In this document: positions 21,397-32,762 of the stretch, piece by piece
How positions within the stretch are numbered: the first letter of the stretch is position 1
Layout of the letters: each line of letters opens with the position of its first letter
Source of the DNA: Endothia cerciana
Taxonomy: Eukaryota; Ascomycota; Sordariomycetes; Diaporthales; Cryphonectriaceae
Direction of reading: 5' to 3'
DNA length: 64,000 nucleotides
NCBI GenBank assembly: GCA_026119935.1
Contig: JALRMH010000010.1
Coordinates: 62,001 to 126,000 of the forward strand
The notes under the pieces: generated by a model
Told to the model about the DNA's origin: nothing
The model's database searches: none
Seen by the model: the letters and a program-made list of their open reading frames with translations, nothing else
Position numbers and translations under genes: made by a program

Positions 21397-24001
21397 TCAC
21401 GAGGAATCTCTCTTCTCACGCATGAAAAAGTCCTGCCAGCCTTCCAGCCCGAAGAAGCCACATCCGTCGGGCACCTTTCGCACCGTCTGTCCCCTCCACC
21501 TGCCCTCATCTGCTATTCCATTGAGAGATGAGATGGTCGGCCAGCCATCTCCTAGTCTGGAGTCTGGTACGCCACAATGATTTCCGCCGGCGAGCTCAGA
21601 TGCAGAGGATGGGAAACCTGGAGCGGCCTGCATCTTTAGCTGCGGCGATAGAGGGGTGTCTACATCCAAATCCATAGAATCATTCGAAAATGCCGACAAA
21701 CTTTGTTGCTGTTGCTGTTTTAGGTGGTGCTGCTGTCGTAGTATCGAGGATGAGGCGTCCCAGGTTAGCCCCGCCAGAATGGTGGTGCCATTACCGGTGC
21801 TCCTGTCATTGTGTACTGCCACTGGGCCCGCCAAGGGTTCGCTTGTAATGGCAAATGACTGGTTTGCGGTCCGATTTCCCCTTATCAAGACTTTCCTCAC
21901 CTCTTCAAGACTCCGCGTAGCCCAATCCAATCCCAGTTGGAGGCGGTTGAGATAGGTGCTTGGGCGGTCGATATGCTGGAGACACTGGAGGATGCGGAGC
22001 ACGCTGTGGAATAGCCCAATATCAACCTCAGCGTCTGGGGACTCGCCGCTCTCCAAGTTGTTGTTGAGTGGCGGGTGGTGTGGGATCAATTCGTCCAGGC
22101 GGAAGGCAACAAGGTCTATGAACGCGACCGGGGGGGTAGGTCCGCAGGATCCGCCCCAGCGCCGCCAGACGTGCTTTTGCCAAGCGGTTCGGAGTTGAAA
22201 GAGAACCGTCTCCCATCTTGCTCACCTCCACAATCAGTCGTAGGCAAGTGCGCGCATTATCTAGCAACGACACTTGGGTCCGCTGGTCCATGCTTCGATC
22301 ACATCGAAGGACTAGAACGTGGGTGACATGATAGCAATATGCCAGTTCCAATCTCATGAATACGAGCTCGTCGATATCGTGACCATCCATACCAAGCTGT
22401 GTGCTCGATCCAGGGAGCTTGTCTGTGAATGAGCCTCGAGTTGCGGCAGCCTCTATTTCGATCGGGTGATGAACATGCCATTCTCTCAAGTGCTTCAAGA
22501 GGCTTGTCACCTGAGCGGATGAGTATGTTGCTCCTGCTGCGATCGCTTGCGCAGAATAGAGGCTCAGGTACACCTCTTCCCAGACCATCGTCATGCCATC
22601 AAATGCATTGATGAGTCTTCGACCTGGCGATTCGACCTCATTAGACATAACGGCTGTGCTTTTCCATAGCTTAAGATCCGAGTCAAAACGGTAAAGATCG
22701 CATGGATCACCGGTCAGGAAGACTCGTTGCTTGTCCATGCCATACAAAACTCGGAAGACGCGTGCTCGCTCTCTGGGGTCCTCACCGGGCACGCCGTTGT
22801 GAAGGTCTGCCACATGTAGTCCTAGCATGCGGGCAACGTGACAGGCCGTATGCAACGCCTTCTCAAATAGGACGTTACCATAAAACTCCTGGGCCACAAG
22901 AGCCTGACAGAAGATAAAAAGAATGAGGCAGTCAGAAGTACAGCCTCCAATAACAAATGTACCACATGCGTCAGGGGGAGCACACTCACCAGGGTTAGGA
23001 GGACCTGGACGTTGAGAAGAGATGGGCGCGTATAGGCAGTGAGGTCGTCGAGCGCACGTTCACAGTTGCGGCACAATGAAGAGATTAGATCGCCGGTGAG
23101 AAGGCTTTGACTGATCGATGAAGAATTCATCACATTGTGCCGCCAACGTATGACCAGAGTTTCCAACCCAAGTTCTAGCAGGGCGACACTGGTGAATATA
23201 GTGGCCCAGGTGCGGTCATTAGCATACTCGCTGCTCCGCGATGCTGACAGCGTCGAGAGCAACGACGTCGGGCCATGGGACTCTTTTTAAATAATAAGTA
23301 TCAACGGCTTCTCGGAAGCCCTTTTCGTCAAATATTGGGATCCGAAAGTTGACATTCTGCACAAATCCATCGATCAAGAGGCGGGTGATCAATCCAGGCG
23401 GTGCCTTAATGGGTCGACAGTCGCTGGAGATGACAGGTTGAAGGCATTTGCCCTGGAATGGAAAAGCCTCTAATTGGCGAAGTATGACTGCCTGCGTTGA
23501 CACGCTTATAGAATTGCTCATTCTGTCCTGGTCGATGTAAGTAACTGCAGCTTTGCAGCTGCCAGCCAGTTTTCTTGATAGAGACTTGAGCAAAGCCATC
23601 GATGCCGGAAGTTTATATGCACGCTTCCCTCCGAACTCAAGCTCTACGCTCTCGGTCATGAAATCGTCCTTATGGGATTCTCTCAGGTGCTGAGGCGTCT
23701 CGTGGCTCTCTCGGCCGAGCACGCCCTGCAAGGGTACCGAGGCTGGAGTTGGCTCGGTGTCATCTTGCTCCAGACTTTTTGACCGGTTAGTAGCAGGACT
23801 TGAGAGGGGTGAGCGGGAGTATTGCTCGTCAGAAGGGCCACCGGACGAGTCCTGGCCCACAAGTAACTCCCGATGAGGGCGATCAGCGAATCGTTTGGTC
23901 AGCTTCGTCAAGATATCAAGTGTCACCTCGATATCATCCAGGCGGCCCAATACGTTCGAGAAATCGTCCCTCCTGAGTGTTCCATATACGGTCAGCTTGC
24001 T
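21397..24001 (-). pseudogene. Fungal-specific transcription factor (middle homology region type), frameshifted
   Basis: Minus-strand frames together describe a fungal transcription factor. The likely first visible exon starts after a TAG acceptor at 24002-24004 (LTVYGTLRRDDFSNVLGRLD) and runs through KAPPGLITRLLIDGFVQNVN and VPWPDVVALDAVSIAEQR. At about 23229 a one-base shift is needed to continue as YANDRTWATIFTSVALLELG. An 85-bp intron (22905-22989, donor GTGAGT, acceptor CAG) leads to ALVAQEFYGNVLFEKALHTA, with the family motif ACHVARMLGLHV and FRVLYGMDKQRVFLTGDP. A second shift falls in a G7 run (22130-22136); the next frame continues VAFIDLVAFRLDELIPHH and ends at 21397 after a Gln-rich stretch. 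No Zn2Cys6 cluster is visible upstream, so the DNA-binding domain is lost, unrecognised or lies in an unplaced exon. It sits in tandem behind the efflux pump, the usual place for a pathway regulator. Confidence 0.78.
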
Positions 24002-24094
24002 CTACACTTCAGCCGATAGATCCTGAGGTCACTTGTGAGGGTATCAACGACGGAAGCCAGGGCAGGATAGGAGCCACTGCAGCATGTGTGATTG

Positions 24095-25687
24095 TCACCG
24101 GACTATGACCTGAAGGGTTGTGAGTAGACCGGCGCCAAGGCTCATGAGGATGATACCGAAAATCATGAATGGTGTATAGTATCCAAATCTTTGAATCCCA
24201 ACACCGCCGGCGAGAGACCCTGTGACCCGTCCTATGACGAGCGGGAGGATGCGGATACCGGACTCGACAGCACTGGTACCCGCAATGGCCTGGAACCAGA
24301 TGGGTAAGTAGTAGAAGGTGAGCATCATACTCGCGCCGGTGGTGAACATAGCGAAGGAAGCCGTCATAATGCTCCGCTGGACAAATATAGAGGGCGGGAT
24401 GGTGGCGGTCTTTGGCCAGGCAATCTGGATGCCAACGAAGCAGATCAAGAGGACTATGGCGATTACGAGGAGTGTAATAGTACGGCCGTCAGTCCAGGCG
24501 TATGTAGTGCCTCCCCATTCAAGAGCGAGCAAGATGCAGGTCACACCGCTGAGCAGAGCAAGAAGACCCGGACCATCAAGCTGGGCTAGCTTCTGCTTCA
24601 TGCCAATGTGGGTTGTCTCTCGATCGGGTATCTGGAGGAGGAAGAACATGCAAAGTATCGAGAAAACCCCGAGTGGCAGATTGATGTAGACTGTGTTCGT
24701 GTGCTTATTAGCCTCCGTCTTCGCGATGCACTTCACTTCAGGCAACTACAAACGCCGACTTACAGCACCATCTCCACGTAGCAGAGCTGTCAGTAAATGC
24801 ACCTCCAAGAAGTGGAGAGATAACGTTTGCAACACCAAACACGGCACCAAACAGACCCTGGTAGAGCGGGCGGCGATGCAGACCAACGGAGTATACCGTA
24901 ATTGTTATTGCCCCAGAGAATATGCCGGCACTACCCACGCCAGCGATGGCGCGTCCAACGATGAACGCCTTCGAGCTGGGCGCCGAGCCGCAGATAGCGG
25001 AGCCGATTTCGAAGATCACGATGCTGGAAAGGAAAACAACCTTAACACTGCATACAATATAAAGCTTGCCGAAGAATAGCTGAAAAGCGCAGTTTGTCAA
25101 GAGGTATGCAGAACCATACCAGCCGACATTCGTCACTGAGTGAAACTCGTCCGTGATTTCAGGGATAGCGGTAGTAACAATGAGGCGGTCCTAAATTCAT
25201 ATCCAGAATGTCAGTGGAAACGATGATTGTGGTTAAGTGTACGTTCGCCCTGGGGGTTAGAGAAGGGGAGGGGGTAACACGGCTTGAGCCCTGATCTTGG
25301 AAAGGCACTTCAAGTGACCCGTTTTTGCCCACAAGACTTTATGCTCGGGCTGCCCAAGGACGGGATGAAGCTTACAAGGGCCACCAAAAACATGCAAAGA
25401 TAGGATGAGCCCATGATAATGGCAAGCTTGATGCCACGCGGATATGCAATGACGCCCTCGTCATCTTGGTCAGTATCCGGGGCGCCTGTGTAGTCGTTGT
25501 TCTTGCCGGTGTCAGCGTATCCGGCCTCGTCTCCTGCGTATTTTGTGGGCTTGAAGCCTAGCCGGTGTCCAGAGGTAGGAGACCGATCGATAGGATCGGA
25601 TCTTGGGTCCATAACCACATCTATGGGCAGTCCCACTGCATCTTCCATCTTTTTTTCCTGATTTGAGAACGACAGACTCATCCTCAT
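24095..25687 (-). pseudogene. DHA2-type MFS efflux pump, C-terminally truncated
   Basis: Three minus-strand exons join cleanly: 25687 (or Met at 25648) to 25376, 25190-24764 and 24690-24095, with introns of 185 bp and 73 bp. The product shows the 14-span drug:H+ antiporter-2 pattern of fungal secondary-metabolite pumps: RGIKLAIIMGSSYLCMFLVA, DRLIVTTAIPEITDEFHSV, NVGWYGSAYLLTNCAFQLFF, VGRAIAGVGSAGIFSGAITI, YINLPLGVFSILCMFFLLQI and LPIWFQAIAGTSAVESGIRI. It stops after MIFGIILMSLGAGLLTTLQV, where related pumps continue for roughly 150 residues with four or so more helices. No continuation is visible before the transcription-factor relic begins about 90 bp away. Either the 3' part was deleted or the shortened protein is non-functional. 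The long acidic N-terminus (DTGKNNDYTGAPDTDQDDEG) is usual for this group. Confidence 0.82.
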
Positions 25688-26901
25688 CTTTTACTTTGGC
25701 AACTGTGCTGTTCGGTTTTGCATCACTCGGCAAGTGTAAGATGATAAGGGTCGTTTTTGTCGCGGGAATCCAGTCTTGTTTCAATAAGCTCTGTATGAAA
25801 GAAGAGATGTCGCTAAGGATATTTATTTATACTTATGTGAAGTGATGAAATTGGTACAAGTGGTCGAGCTCAAATGGACGAAAATTGGTCCTGCAATGAA
25901 CTGACATGCCCAGCGCTTGCATTATAATTATGGCTCGGGCTCGGGCAACGATCGCCGAGAGTGAAGCTACAAGTACCACAATACAAGTGTGCCACTCCCA
26001 ACGGCCCCCGATCGCTCACTCGTTTCGCCCTGCGTGTCCATATTCAATACTATCGAGGAAAGACTGGTCCGAGACAGAGAGACTTTGTATCTGCAGAGCA
26101 ACCCATACATCAAGACTCGGCTGCCACTACTATAGCTTTGGGGACAGATTAACAAAGGGTTCCTTGTTGGTGGGCAGAGACTTTGGCCATGACGAAGACA
26201 ATCGCATCTCACGGAGAATGTTACTGGACTATCTGAAACTGTCCGAGGATGGTTGAATCGGGGTGGCTTGCTATGATTCAATACTTATAGAAATGGATCA
26301 TTCATATTTGTATCTCCAATTCAGCAGTGCACTACTTAAGTGCTGGGTCTCCCAATTGACCAAGAGTCAGAGCAAGCTGCAGAAGTAAAGCGCGATTATC
26401 GAGCTGCCATTGGCAACAGGATAATACAAAATGCAACTAACATACAGAGTTTACAGTTGAAAAGAAGTTAATCATACTATACTATAATAAACCCAGTAAT
26501 GCGGAGACGAACTCACAAGTTGTTGAATCTCATTGCCTCGAAAGCTGAGACTCGGTGGGGGGGGGGGGGTGCTGCTTCGGGCGTCGGCACCCGCCCCGGG
26601 CGCTCAGTCGGCGCAACAGCGGGACGAACGGAATTGAATCGTACCGGCTGTTGCTGTGGACTCGGATCTATGAAAGTCGGCCCAATAAATTCTCTGGCCT
26701 TGTCTATTAGTCATATATATGTGCTACTCTTCAGGTTCGAGCACCCTCATTTAACGTATAAGAACGACATTATTTCGGACTTCATCACATCTCAGAGCCT
26801 CCAGTATTTGCACTTCAGAACAAACCAGTCGTACATTGCGTATACCGTCCACTTTGTCTTGTCAGCATCTCGGTGAAAGAAAAAGAAAGAAGAAGAAAAA
26901 A
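25688..26901. promoter_or_regulatory. Divergent intergenic region between the efflux pump and the oxidoreductase
   Basis: Start codons of two divergent genes flank this 1.2 kb stretch, so it should hold both promoters. A purine-rich AAAGAAAAAG-type leader directly precedes the ATG at 26902, and a G11-G12 run lies at about 26558-26570. No further gene is supported. Confidence 0.45.
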
Positions 26902-27927
26902 ATGAAGGCCTGGACGTACACCCAAGGAGGTTTCCCAAAAGCACTGCAACAACCGGAACTTCCATCTGATGTTGGACTACTCAAGCCAACAGAGATTTGC
27001 GTTCGGGTCAAGGCTGCATCCATAAATCCTGTCGACGCCCAGATGATGGGGTTTCCATTGTGGCCATACATTCCAAGTCTCATCGTCCCGTCTCATAAAG
27101 GCGTGGCCGAGGACTTCTCGGGGGTGGTAGAGGAAGCAGGAAAGCACTCGGGCTTCAAGCCCGGCGACGAGATCTTGGGCATCACACCATTCGTCCCCGG
27201 AGGCACCCTTCAGGAACAAATCCGAATCGACATAAAGAAATCCCTCGTTGTCTACAAACCGAGCGACTGATCTTGGGTGCAGGCCGCCGCCCTTCTACTC
27301 GTCTGGATCACAGCTCAAACGACTATTGCGGAGATCGAACCACACGTCAAGAATGGCAAGGTCGCAGTTCTGGGCGGCAGTTCGAGCAGCGGCATGTACG
27401 CCGTCTACCTCGCAAGACAGCGTGGCTGGACGGTGATGGCCTCCTGCTCCGGTGCCAGGGCGGATTTCGTTCGCAGCATGGGCGCAAGCGACACCGTCGA
27501 CTATACAACCACGAGCGTGCCGGAGAGACTGAAGGAATTCGGTCCCGATGCCATTGTTGATTTCGTTGGGGGAACGGGGTGTCTTGGAATCGCCAAGAGG
27601 TACGTGACCGTCGTCGGCGACAAGACAAACCGGATAACGATGGGCGGCAGAGCCATCTATCTATGGAACCCCCAGATGGTCTTCCGCGCCCTTCTCGGCA
27701 GGACAGGCCTTGGCCATTCGTACACCTGCGTCAACCTGGAGTTCAAGCAATCTGTCCTGAAGGATCTGGTCCATCTGCCCAAGGATAAAATCATCATTGA
27801 TAGTACATTTGGCTTCCACCAAGTTGTGGAAGCATTTGAGAGGCTCAACACTGGCCATACATGTGGAAAAGTAGTGATTAGCATAGCTGATTGGAACAAT
27901 CACGGCAGTGACACACTCAAAAGATAG
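26902..27927 (+). pseudogene. Zinc-independent MDR oxidoreductase (quinone oxidoreductase/enoyl-reductase-like) with one in-frame TGA
   Basis: A single continuous frame of 341 sense-length codons encodes a medium-chain dehydrogenase/reductase of the NADPH quinone oxidoreductase/trans-enoyl-reductase type, interrupted only by TGA at 27268-27270 (codon 123). Before it: GroES-like half (MKAWTYTQGGFPKALQQPEL, VRVKAASINPVDAQMMGFPL, FSGVVEEAGKHSGFKPGDEI, VYKPSD). After it: SWVQAAALLLVWITAQTT and the nucleotide-binding fold (KVAVLGGSSSSGMYAVYLAR, GASDTVDYTT, DAIVDFVGGTG). Family members usually have Trp in the position of the stop (PxDWSxxQAAAL), so TGG to TGA by one G-to-A change explains it. No zinc-binding Cys lobe is seen. 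No intron of acceptable length removes the codon. It stands with an efflux pump and a regulator. Confidence 0.85.
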
Positions 27928-29202
27928 ATAGAGGGGCCACAGGGCACACTTTGGGAGTTTCTTCCGCAGAGGCCTTTTTCTTCCTGACCCCCCCCCCCTT
28001 CCCTTTTCACCAGTTGTTGAGGACAACCGGCAGAGGGGTCTTTATTTCGATGTTGTTCGACGAGATGCAGTCATCTGCGCTGGGTAGGTAATACAGTATA
28101 GTGCCTCGCCTACAGCCAATCTCCAAATCTGAAACCTTATTTGTTATTCTAGTCCTGTCACTTAACGAAAGACGCAGAGTCCTAATTTCCTTCTCGACAC
28201 ACCCTCACCCTAGTATTTCCTAGATGGCCACTAGCGACCGCGAAGGCATCGTCTCGGGCCGAGTCGACATACAAAAGTCAAAAGCCTCGACGCAAGTTAC
28301 TCGAGGATTAAACATACAACACTAGCTGGCTTAGCTACCGCCTATCTCTGTTCCTTTTCAATAGAAATGCTATCTGGGGGACCCGGCTTTGCAGTGTGCG
28401 TTTTCGAGCAAACCCAATCCCCTACAGCCCCAGAGGGCAGCACTCAACAGAGCAGCCGGCATGTGACATTTAGTCGACGCATTGGAAAACGTGGAGACCC
28501 ACATAATCAGGCTCGGCATACTACCTAGTCACGCTAGTGTAGCACTGAAGAGCTTAAGCATATTGGCCGCCATGGTTGCAGGGCGTCAGATATCTTGTGG
28601 CCCATGCTCTACCGGTGGTCCGGCTCACTTTTTGCTGCCAGCGTTGCAAAGAAGACCTGGAGTTCTATGTGATAATACCCAGGACACCAGCAGATGGGTC
28701 TGTTGACCATCATGCACATGTTCGCATGCAGCTCCCTGGGAGGTTTAAACACCTTTGATCCTCCAGACCCTCTTCCATGGGATGGATGCCTGATCAAGGC
28801 CCACTCAAAGGAAGCTATGGTAGGCAGACATTATGATGGTTCCCGTCTGTCGGTGGGTCATCAGCTCGTTTCGACCCGCCGGGAACAAGGAGGTTGCGTG
28901 TACCCAGCCAGGGGTCTCCACTGGCCACGGATACGTATCTCGCCCATTCGGATAGCCCCAAACAGTCGAAGGAATTTCCATTGGTAGAAGCAAGCATGGT
29001 TGTCTTGGGATGCGTGTAAGATTCAATCTGTTTCGAGCGGCTGTGCGTGCGATTTGTCATGCTTGACCTTACCCATTACTATATGATGGTACACTGTCTG
29101 TCCTGGGCTGGCCTTCCTCACGTATCTATGCCCACAAGCTTCAGACCCAGACTAGACATCCAACCCTCGCCAGTACTAGATCCCTCAGCCTCAACAGCCA
29201 CG
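27928..29202. other. Intergenic, nothing recognised
   Basis: 1.3 kb between two plus-strand genes of the presumed cluster. It holds a C10 run near 27990 but no supported gene; frames at 28482-29060 are short and unlike known proteins. The upstream in-frame ATG at 29047 seems to lie in the leader of the next gene. Confidence 0.45.
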
Positions 29203-30330
29203 ATGACAGACAGCAGCGTTGCGCCAACCCTCGGCCCCGTCGTCGTCACCGGCGGCTGTGGATTCATCGGCTCTCATATAGTGGACGCCCTCCTCGAAGC
29301 CGACCCTTCTTGCCAGGTTCACGTCATCGATCTCGACACCAAGCACAATCGGATCCCCGGCGCCACGTATCACGATTGTGATATCACCTCCCTTTCGGAC
29401 GTCGAAGCAGTCTTCCTCGAGGCGAAGCCCAAGACGGTCTTCCATGTCGCGTGTCCAAACCCGCTCGGGATCAACGCTTCCAGATTCCGGAGCGTGAACG
29501 TCGGTGGCACCCACAACCTGCTTGTCTCGGCCAAGAAGATCAAGACGGTCCAAGCTTTCATCAACACCTCCACGTCCTCGGCCATTCACGATAACATCAG
29601 CGATCTGGTTGATGCCGATGAGACCTTCCCCGTTCTTCGATACCCGGCACAGAAGCGCGCCTATACCCTGACCAAGGTCGAGGCCGAGGCCGAGGCCTTC
29701 GCCACCAATCGCCAGGACGGCGACTCTTCGATGCTGACCGTATCCATCCGCCCTGTCACTGCATTTGGAGAGCGAGACAACACCTGCATGGGCAAGATCG
29801 TTGACACGTGCAGGGCTGGGCGGGCAAACATGCAGATAGGCCCTGGAAAGAATTACTACGACGTCGTCTACGTCTCGAACCTCGCGGATGCACATATCCT
29901 GGCCGCTCAGGCCCTCGCCCGCGCGTACGGCAAACCTCCCCCACCCCTCGAGGCGCGTGTGGACGGCCAGTCCTTCATTATCACCAACGACGAACGGATC
30001 TTATTCTGGGACTTTCAGCGGGCGATTTCTGCATCCGTCGGGCTCCCTGTCAGACAGGAGGATATCAGAATCATCCCTCCCTGGATCGCCATGTTGGTGG
30101 CGGCCTTTAACGAGTGGAGCACCTGGATCCTATCTTGGGGGACAAAACAATCGCCCATTACCAGGGAAGCTGTCCATTTGTCGACAATCACGCGCACGCT
30201 GAAGTGCGATAAGGCGAAGCGTGTTCTTGGCTATAAACCAAAGGTTAGCATTCACGAAGGCCTGGAGAAAGCTGGCAAGTGGTTCGTCGAGGAGGCGAAG
30301 AAGACAGAGGAAGCGAAGAAGACCATCTGA
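29203..30330 (+). CDS. NAD(P)-dependent 3-beta-HSD/sterol-4-alpha-carboxylate dehydrogenase-like epimerase
   Basis: An intact single-exon gene of 375 codons in the extended short-chain dehydrogenase family, closest in style to 3-beta-hydroxysteroid dehydrogenase/C-4 decarboxylase (Erg26-like) enzymes. The nucleotide-binding motif TGGCGFIGSH is at residues 16-25, an acidic residue for NAD follows the second strand (VIDLDTKHNR), and the YxxxK catalytic pair is at 154-158 (YTLTK), preceded by NTSTSSAIHD. Later family blocks are IRPVTAFGERD, YYDVVYVSNLADAHILAAQA and VLGYKPKVSIHEGLEKAGKW. I chose the ATG at 29203 because MTDSSVAPTLGPVVVTGG places the Rossmann fold at the usual distance; the frame is open upstream to 29047. 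Substrate is unknown. As the only unbroken enzyme in the 21-30 kb group, it may act in sterol metabolism or in a lost secondary pathway. Confidence 0.88.
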   Translation: MTDSSVAPTLGPVVVTGGCGFIGSHIVDALLEADPSCQVHVIDLDTKHNRIPGATYHDCDITSLSDVEAVFLEAKPKTVFHVACPNPLGINASRFRSVNVGGTHNLLVSAKKIKTVQAFINTSTSSAIHDNISDLVDADETFPVLRYPAQKRAYTLTKVEAEAEAFATNRQDGDSSMLTVSIRPVTAFGERDNTCMGKIVDTCRAGRANMQIGPGKNYYDVVYVSNLADAHILAAQALARAYGKPPPPLEARVDGQSFIITNDERILFWDFQRAISASVGLPVRQEDIRIIPPWIAMLVAAFNEWSTWILSWGTKQSPITREAVHLSTITRTLKCDKAKRVLGYKPKVSIHEGLEKAGKWFVEEAKKTEEAKKTI

Positions 30331-31906
30331 CTTGAGGGCCAGCGGAATGTACAAGGGGATTGATGCTTTGTTTAACGTCATTCTACGTGGTTTCTTATGC
30401 TTTCTGATTAGAACCACTGTATTTCTACCTAAGCATGTCCCTCTAAAAAGCTGAAGAACTTGTAATCTCTATCCAAAATGAACGGCACGTAATCTTTTTG
30501 TGCCCAAATACCTGACACCCAATTCATAATCGAACCACTGTCCTACTCAGCTTCAGCTAGATTCCTGCCTCCTTTTCTCCCTTCCTTAGACATAAGTCAC
30601 CTAAATGATATACAACCCAATACACCCATGTCTGTTGCCATCGTAATTTTCTAGCCTTTGATACAGTCCAGTTCCCGAGACTCTCTCCTGGCGGACGACC
30701 CTTACCTCTCTCACAATATGAGCGATATACATCTTTGTGAAACAATAAGCTGTACTGACTTTGTAACATATGGCTCTCGAGATTGACGCGACTGAGTGAC
30801 AGCGAGTGCAAAGTGACTTGGGACGGGATACCGCAATGGAATTCCTCTTTTAGATTGCTTGATTCCTACCGAAATAGCCTCTGGGGTAGAACTGAGGAAA
30901 TTCCCACGCATCGGAGACCATTTATAGCGGTTGGACCCTCACTTTCTAGAAGTACGACCTTTCGTGATAAGCAGTGAAAGGGTGGCACGGATGAATCTAT
31001 AAAGATTTTATGAACGTCAGGAAGAGCAATACCACATCAGAGGTTGTTCCAGAATTATTGAAATACTACAGTAAGTTCGTAAGTAAGTGTAAGGTAAGAT
31101 AATGTCAGGTTGTATACAGTCATGAGTGACAAAGAAAGAGGCAGGGCGGCGTGAAGGGGTATCCAAATTTGACTCCCCAATACTTGAGTTGTTTATCATA
31201 ATACTCCGCGTGTTTCCTGGACGGTTTATCAGCATGGTGCCTTCACAATTTAGCAATATTACACAGCATATATTGCTAAATGGTACGCGGCGTCTCAAGC
31301 CGCAGATCGGACGCACTGTATCAGCGACAGAGTGACTCTGGTGTGGTTTCACAGTGCCTCGATTGATGATCTTCTTGATCGTCGACGTCATTCATATCTT
31401 GATCATTTTCGCTTAGCGGCTGAGCTGCGGAGGAAACAAGACAGTTGTAATCGCAATGTATAGCTGATCGCATGACTGCCATCCCAGTGAGCATAGTAAA
31501 ACGTTCATATTGCAAATCAAAGCAAATAATAATCTATCTTGATTTATTAAAACGAAAGAAAGGGCTATACGATCCTGCGTATGAAACCAGACGCGCCCAG
31601 TTGTAGAAGATCGTCTTCTTTAGGCCTAGGTGATTAGGTAGGACGAATATCCGCCGTGCTTGCCGTTGGCGTCTCATGTTGTCTGTGGCGGTACCACCTA
31701 AGACCAATGAGAAATGTTATTACCCCGCTTGCCCTGCTAAAATTGTGTTTAAAGAACTAGTTGCCCCCCTCCATCTTCTTTCCCTCCCTTACATTATCTT
31801 CTTTCTCATCCCTCAAAATTATTCTCAGTCTTGATGCAGCATTCGACGAAAATGGCGACAGGACAGAAACTGGAGCAGGCTAAAAAAATACGAGACTCTT
31901 ACATCT
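30331..31906. other. AT-rich intergenic region containing a HET-gene fragment
   Basis: About 1.6 kb without a supported gene. The only recognisable item is the HET-like fragment at about 30632-30745. The rest is AT-rich, with short chance frames. Confidence 0.5.
30632..30745 (+). pseudogene. Degenerate fragment of a HET-domain gene
   Basis: This stretch aligns without large gaps to 35555-35662 inside the intact HET gene, with roughly 80% identity over its best 60 bases. Translated, it gives NFLAFDTVQ-like then SLLADDPYLSHNMSDIH residues, against SLLADHPYLFRDMRDIH in the intact gene. Many differences are C/T or G/A transitions. No 5' or 3' remainder of the gene is present here. Confidence 0.75.
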
Positions 31907-32561
31907 ATGCTGTGTACCAAAGATGACTGGACACCACACGACTGCGCTAATTGGAGATCTATTGCTTTCGGCGAGGATGGCGTCGGATGTGTAAGCTTCG
32001 CCGCAACATACGTAGCTCCTTAAAGTACTCGAACATTATCTATAGTTAGAATTTTTGCCTGACGCACCTGGCGTACGCCTGGTTTGCGAGTTTGATTGGG
32101 GGTTTAACGAGGACCTTTGCAGCCCGGGTATAGCAGAGTTGATTGTCAATACGCAGCAAGAGGATCTCGAGGACAGTCTACGGACACGCCACGTAGCCAA
32201 TTTCGTAATAAACACCAAGTTACGCAACTGTCAACCAAGGGAGGAGTTCGGATTTAGGCCACTAAATGTAGATATCAAGGAGACCAACTTATGCCGTCTA
32301 AAAGAGACGGCATATGGGCAGGAGATCTTCTTTGTCTGCCTGGAGGTTGGTAACTTTCCTCCCCAACATGATACCCACCTTCCCGGTAGCAAGATGTATG
32401 GAGGGACAAGATGGGCCTGGCGGTTATTCTTTCAGAACAAATCACCAATACCACCACCGGATAGGTGGAATGACGATTTCCAAGCTATGCTTGAGGCAAT
32501 GAACTGGGAGATTGAGACAAATTGGTTCAGCCAGAAGTTGCGTGGAGACTGGGCCGGCTGA
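31907..32561 (+). CDS. Uncharacterised fungal protein of about 199 residues
   Basis: I do not recognise a named family. Two exons fit: 31907-31990 (MLCTKDDWTPHDCANWRSIA) and 32046-32561, joined in frame across a 55-bp intron (donor GTAAGC, acceptor TATAG; an alternative acceptor lies 4 bp downstream but breaks the frame). The joined product continues LPDAPGVRLVCEFDWGFNED, IAELIVNTQQEDLED, FRPLNVDI, WAWRLFFQNKSPIPPPDRW and ends with FSQKLRGDWAG. It is soluble, with several Trp/Phe-rich blocks and no signal peptide. The mixed but protein-like composition and a clean stop support a real gene. It lies 200 bp before the WW-domain gene in the same direction. The start codon is the least certain part, as an open frame continues upstream without an ATG. 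Confidence 0.62.
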
Positions 32562-32762
32562 TGAGACAAACTGCTTGGCCTCCCCTATTCACATGAATGT
32601 AGCATATGAGAAACAACCAAGCAGAAAGAGGAGGTATAGAAGTGGGGTAGATTTGCCATTCATGTAAGCATTTGGAAAATTTCACACACATATCTGTCTT
32701 CTCGCACCCAGACTCCAGAAAGCACAACACGGCTCCCATCTTTCAAATCATCAGGGCCCAAC

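Noticed and set aside
27268..27270. Selenocysteine or programmed stop readthrough at the TGA
   Set aside because: Ascomycetes lack selenocysteine insertion, and the following bases (TCT) do not match the CTA context of known fungal readthrough; a Trp-to-stop change is simpler.
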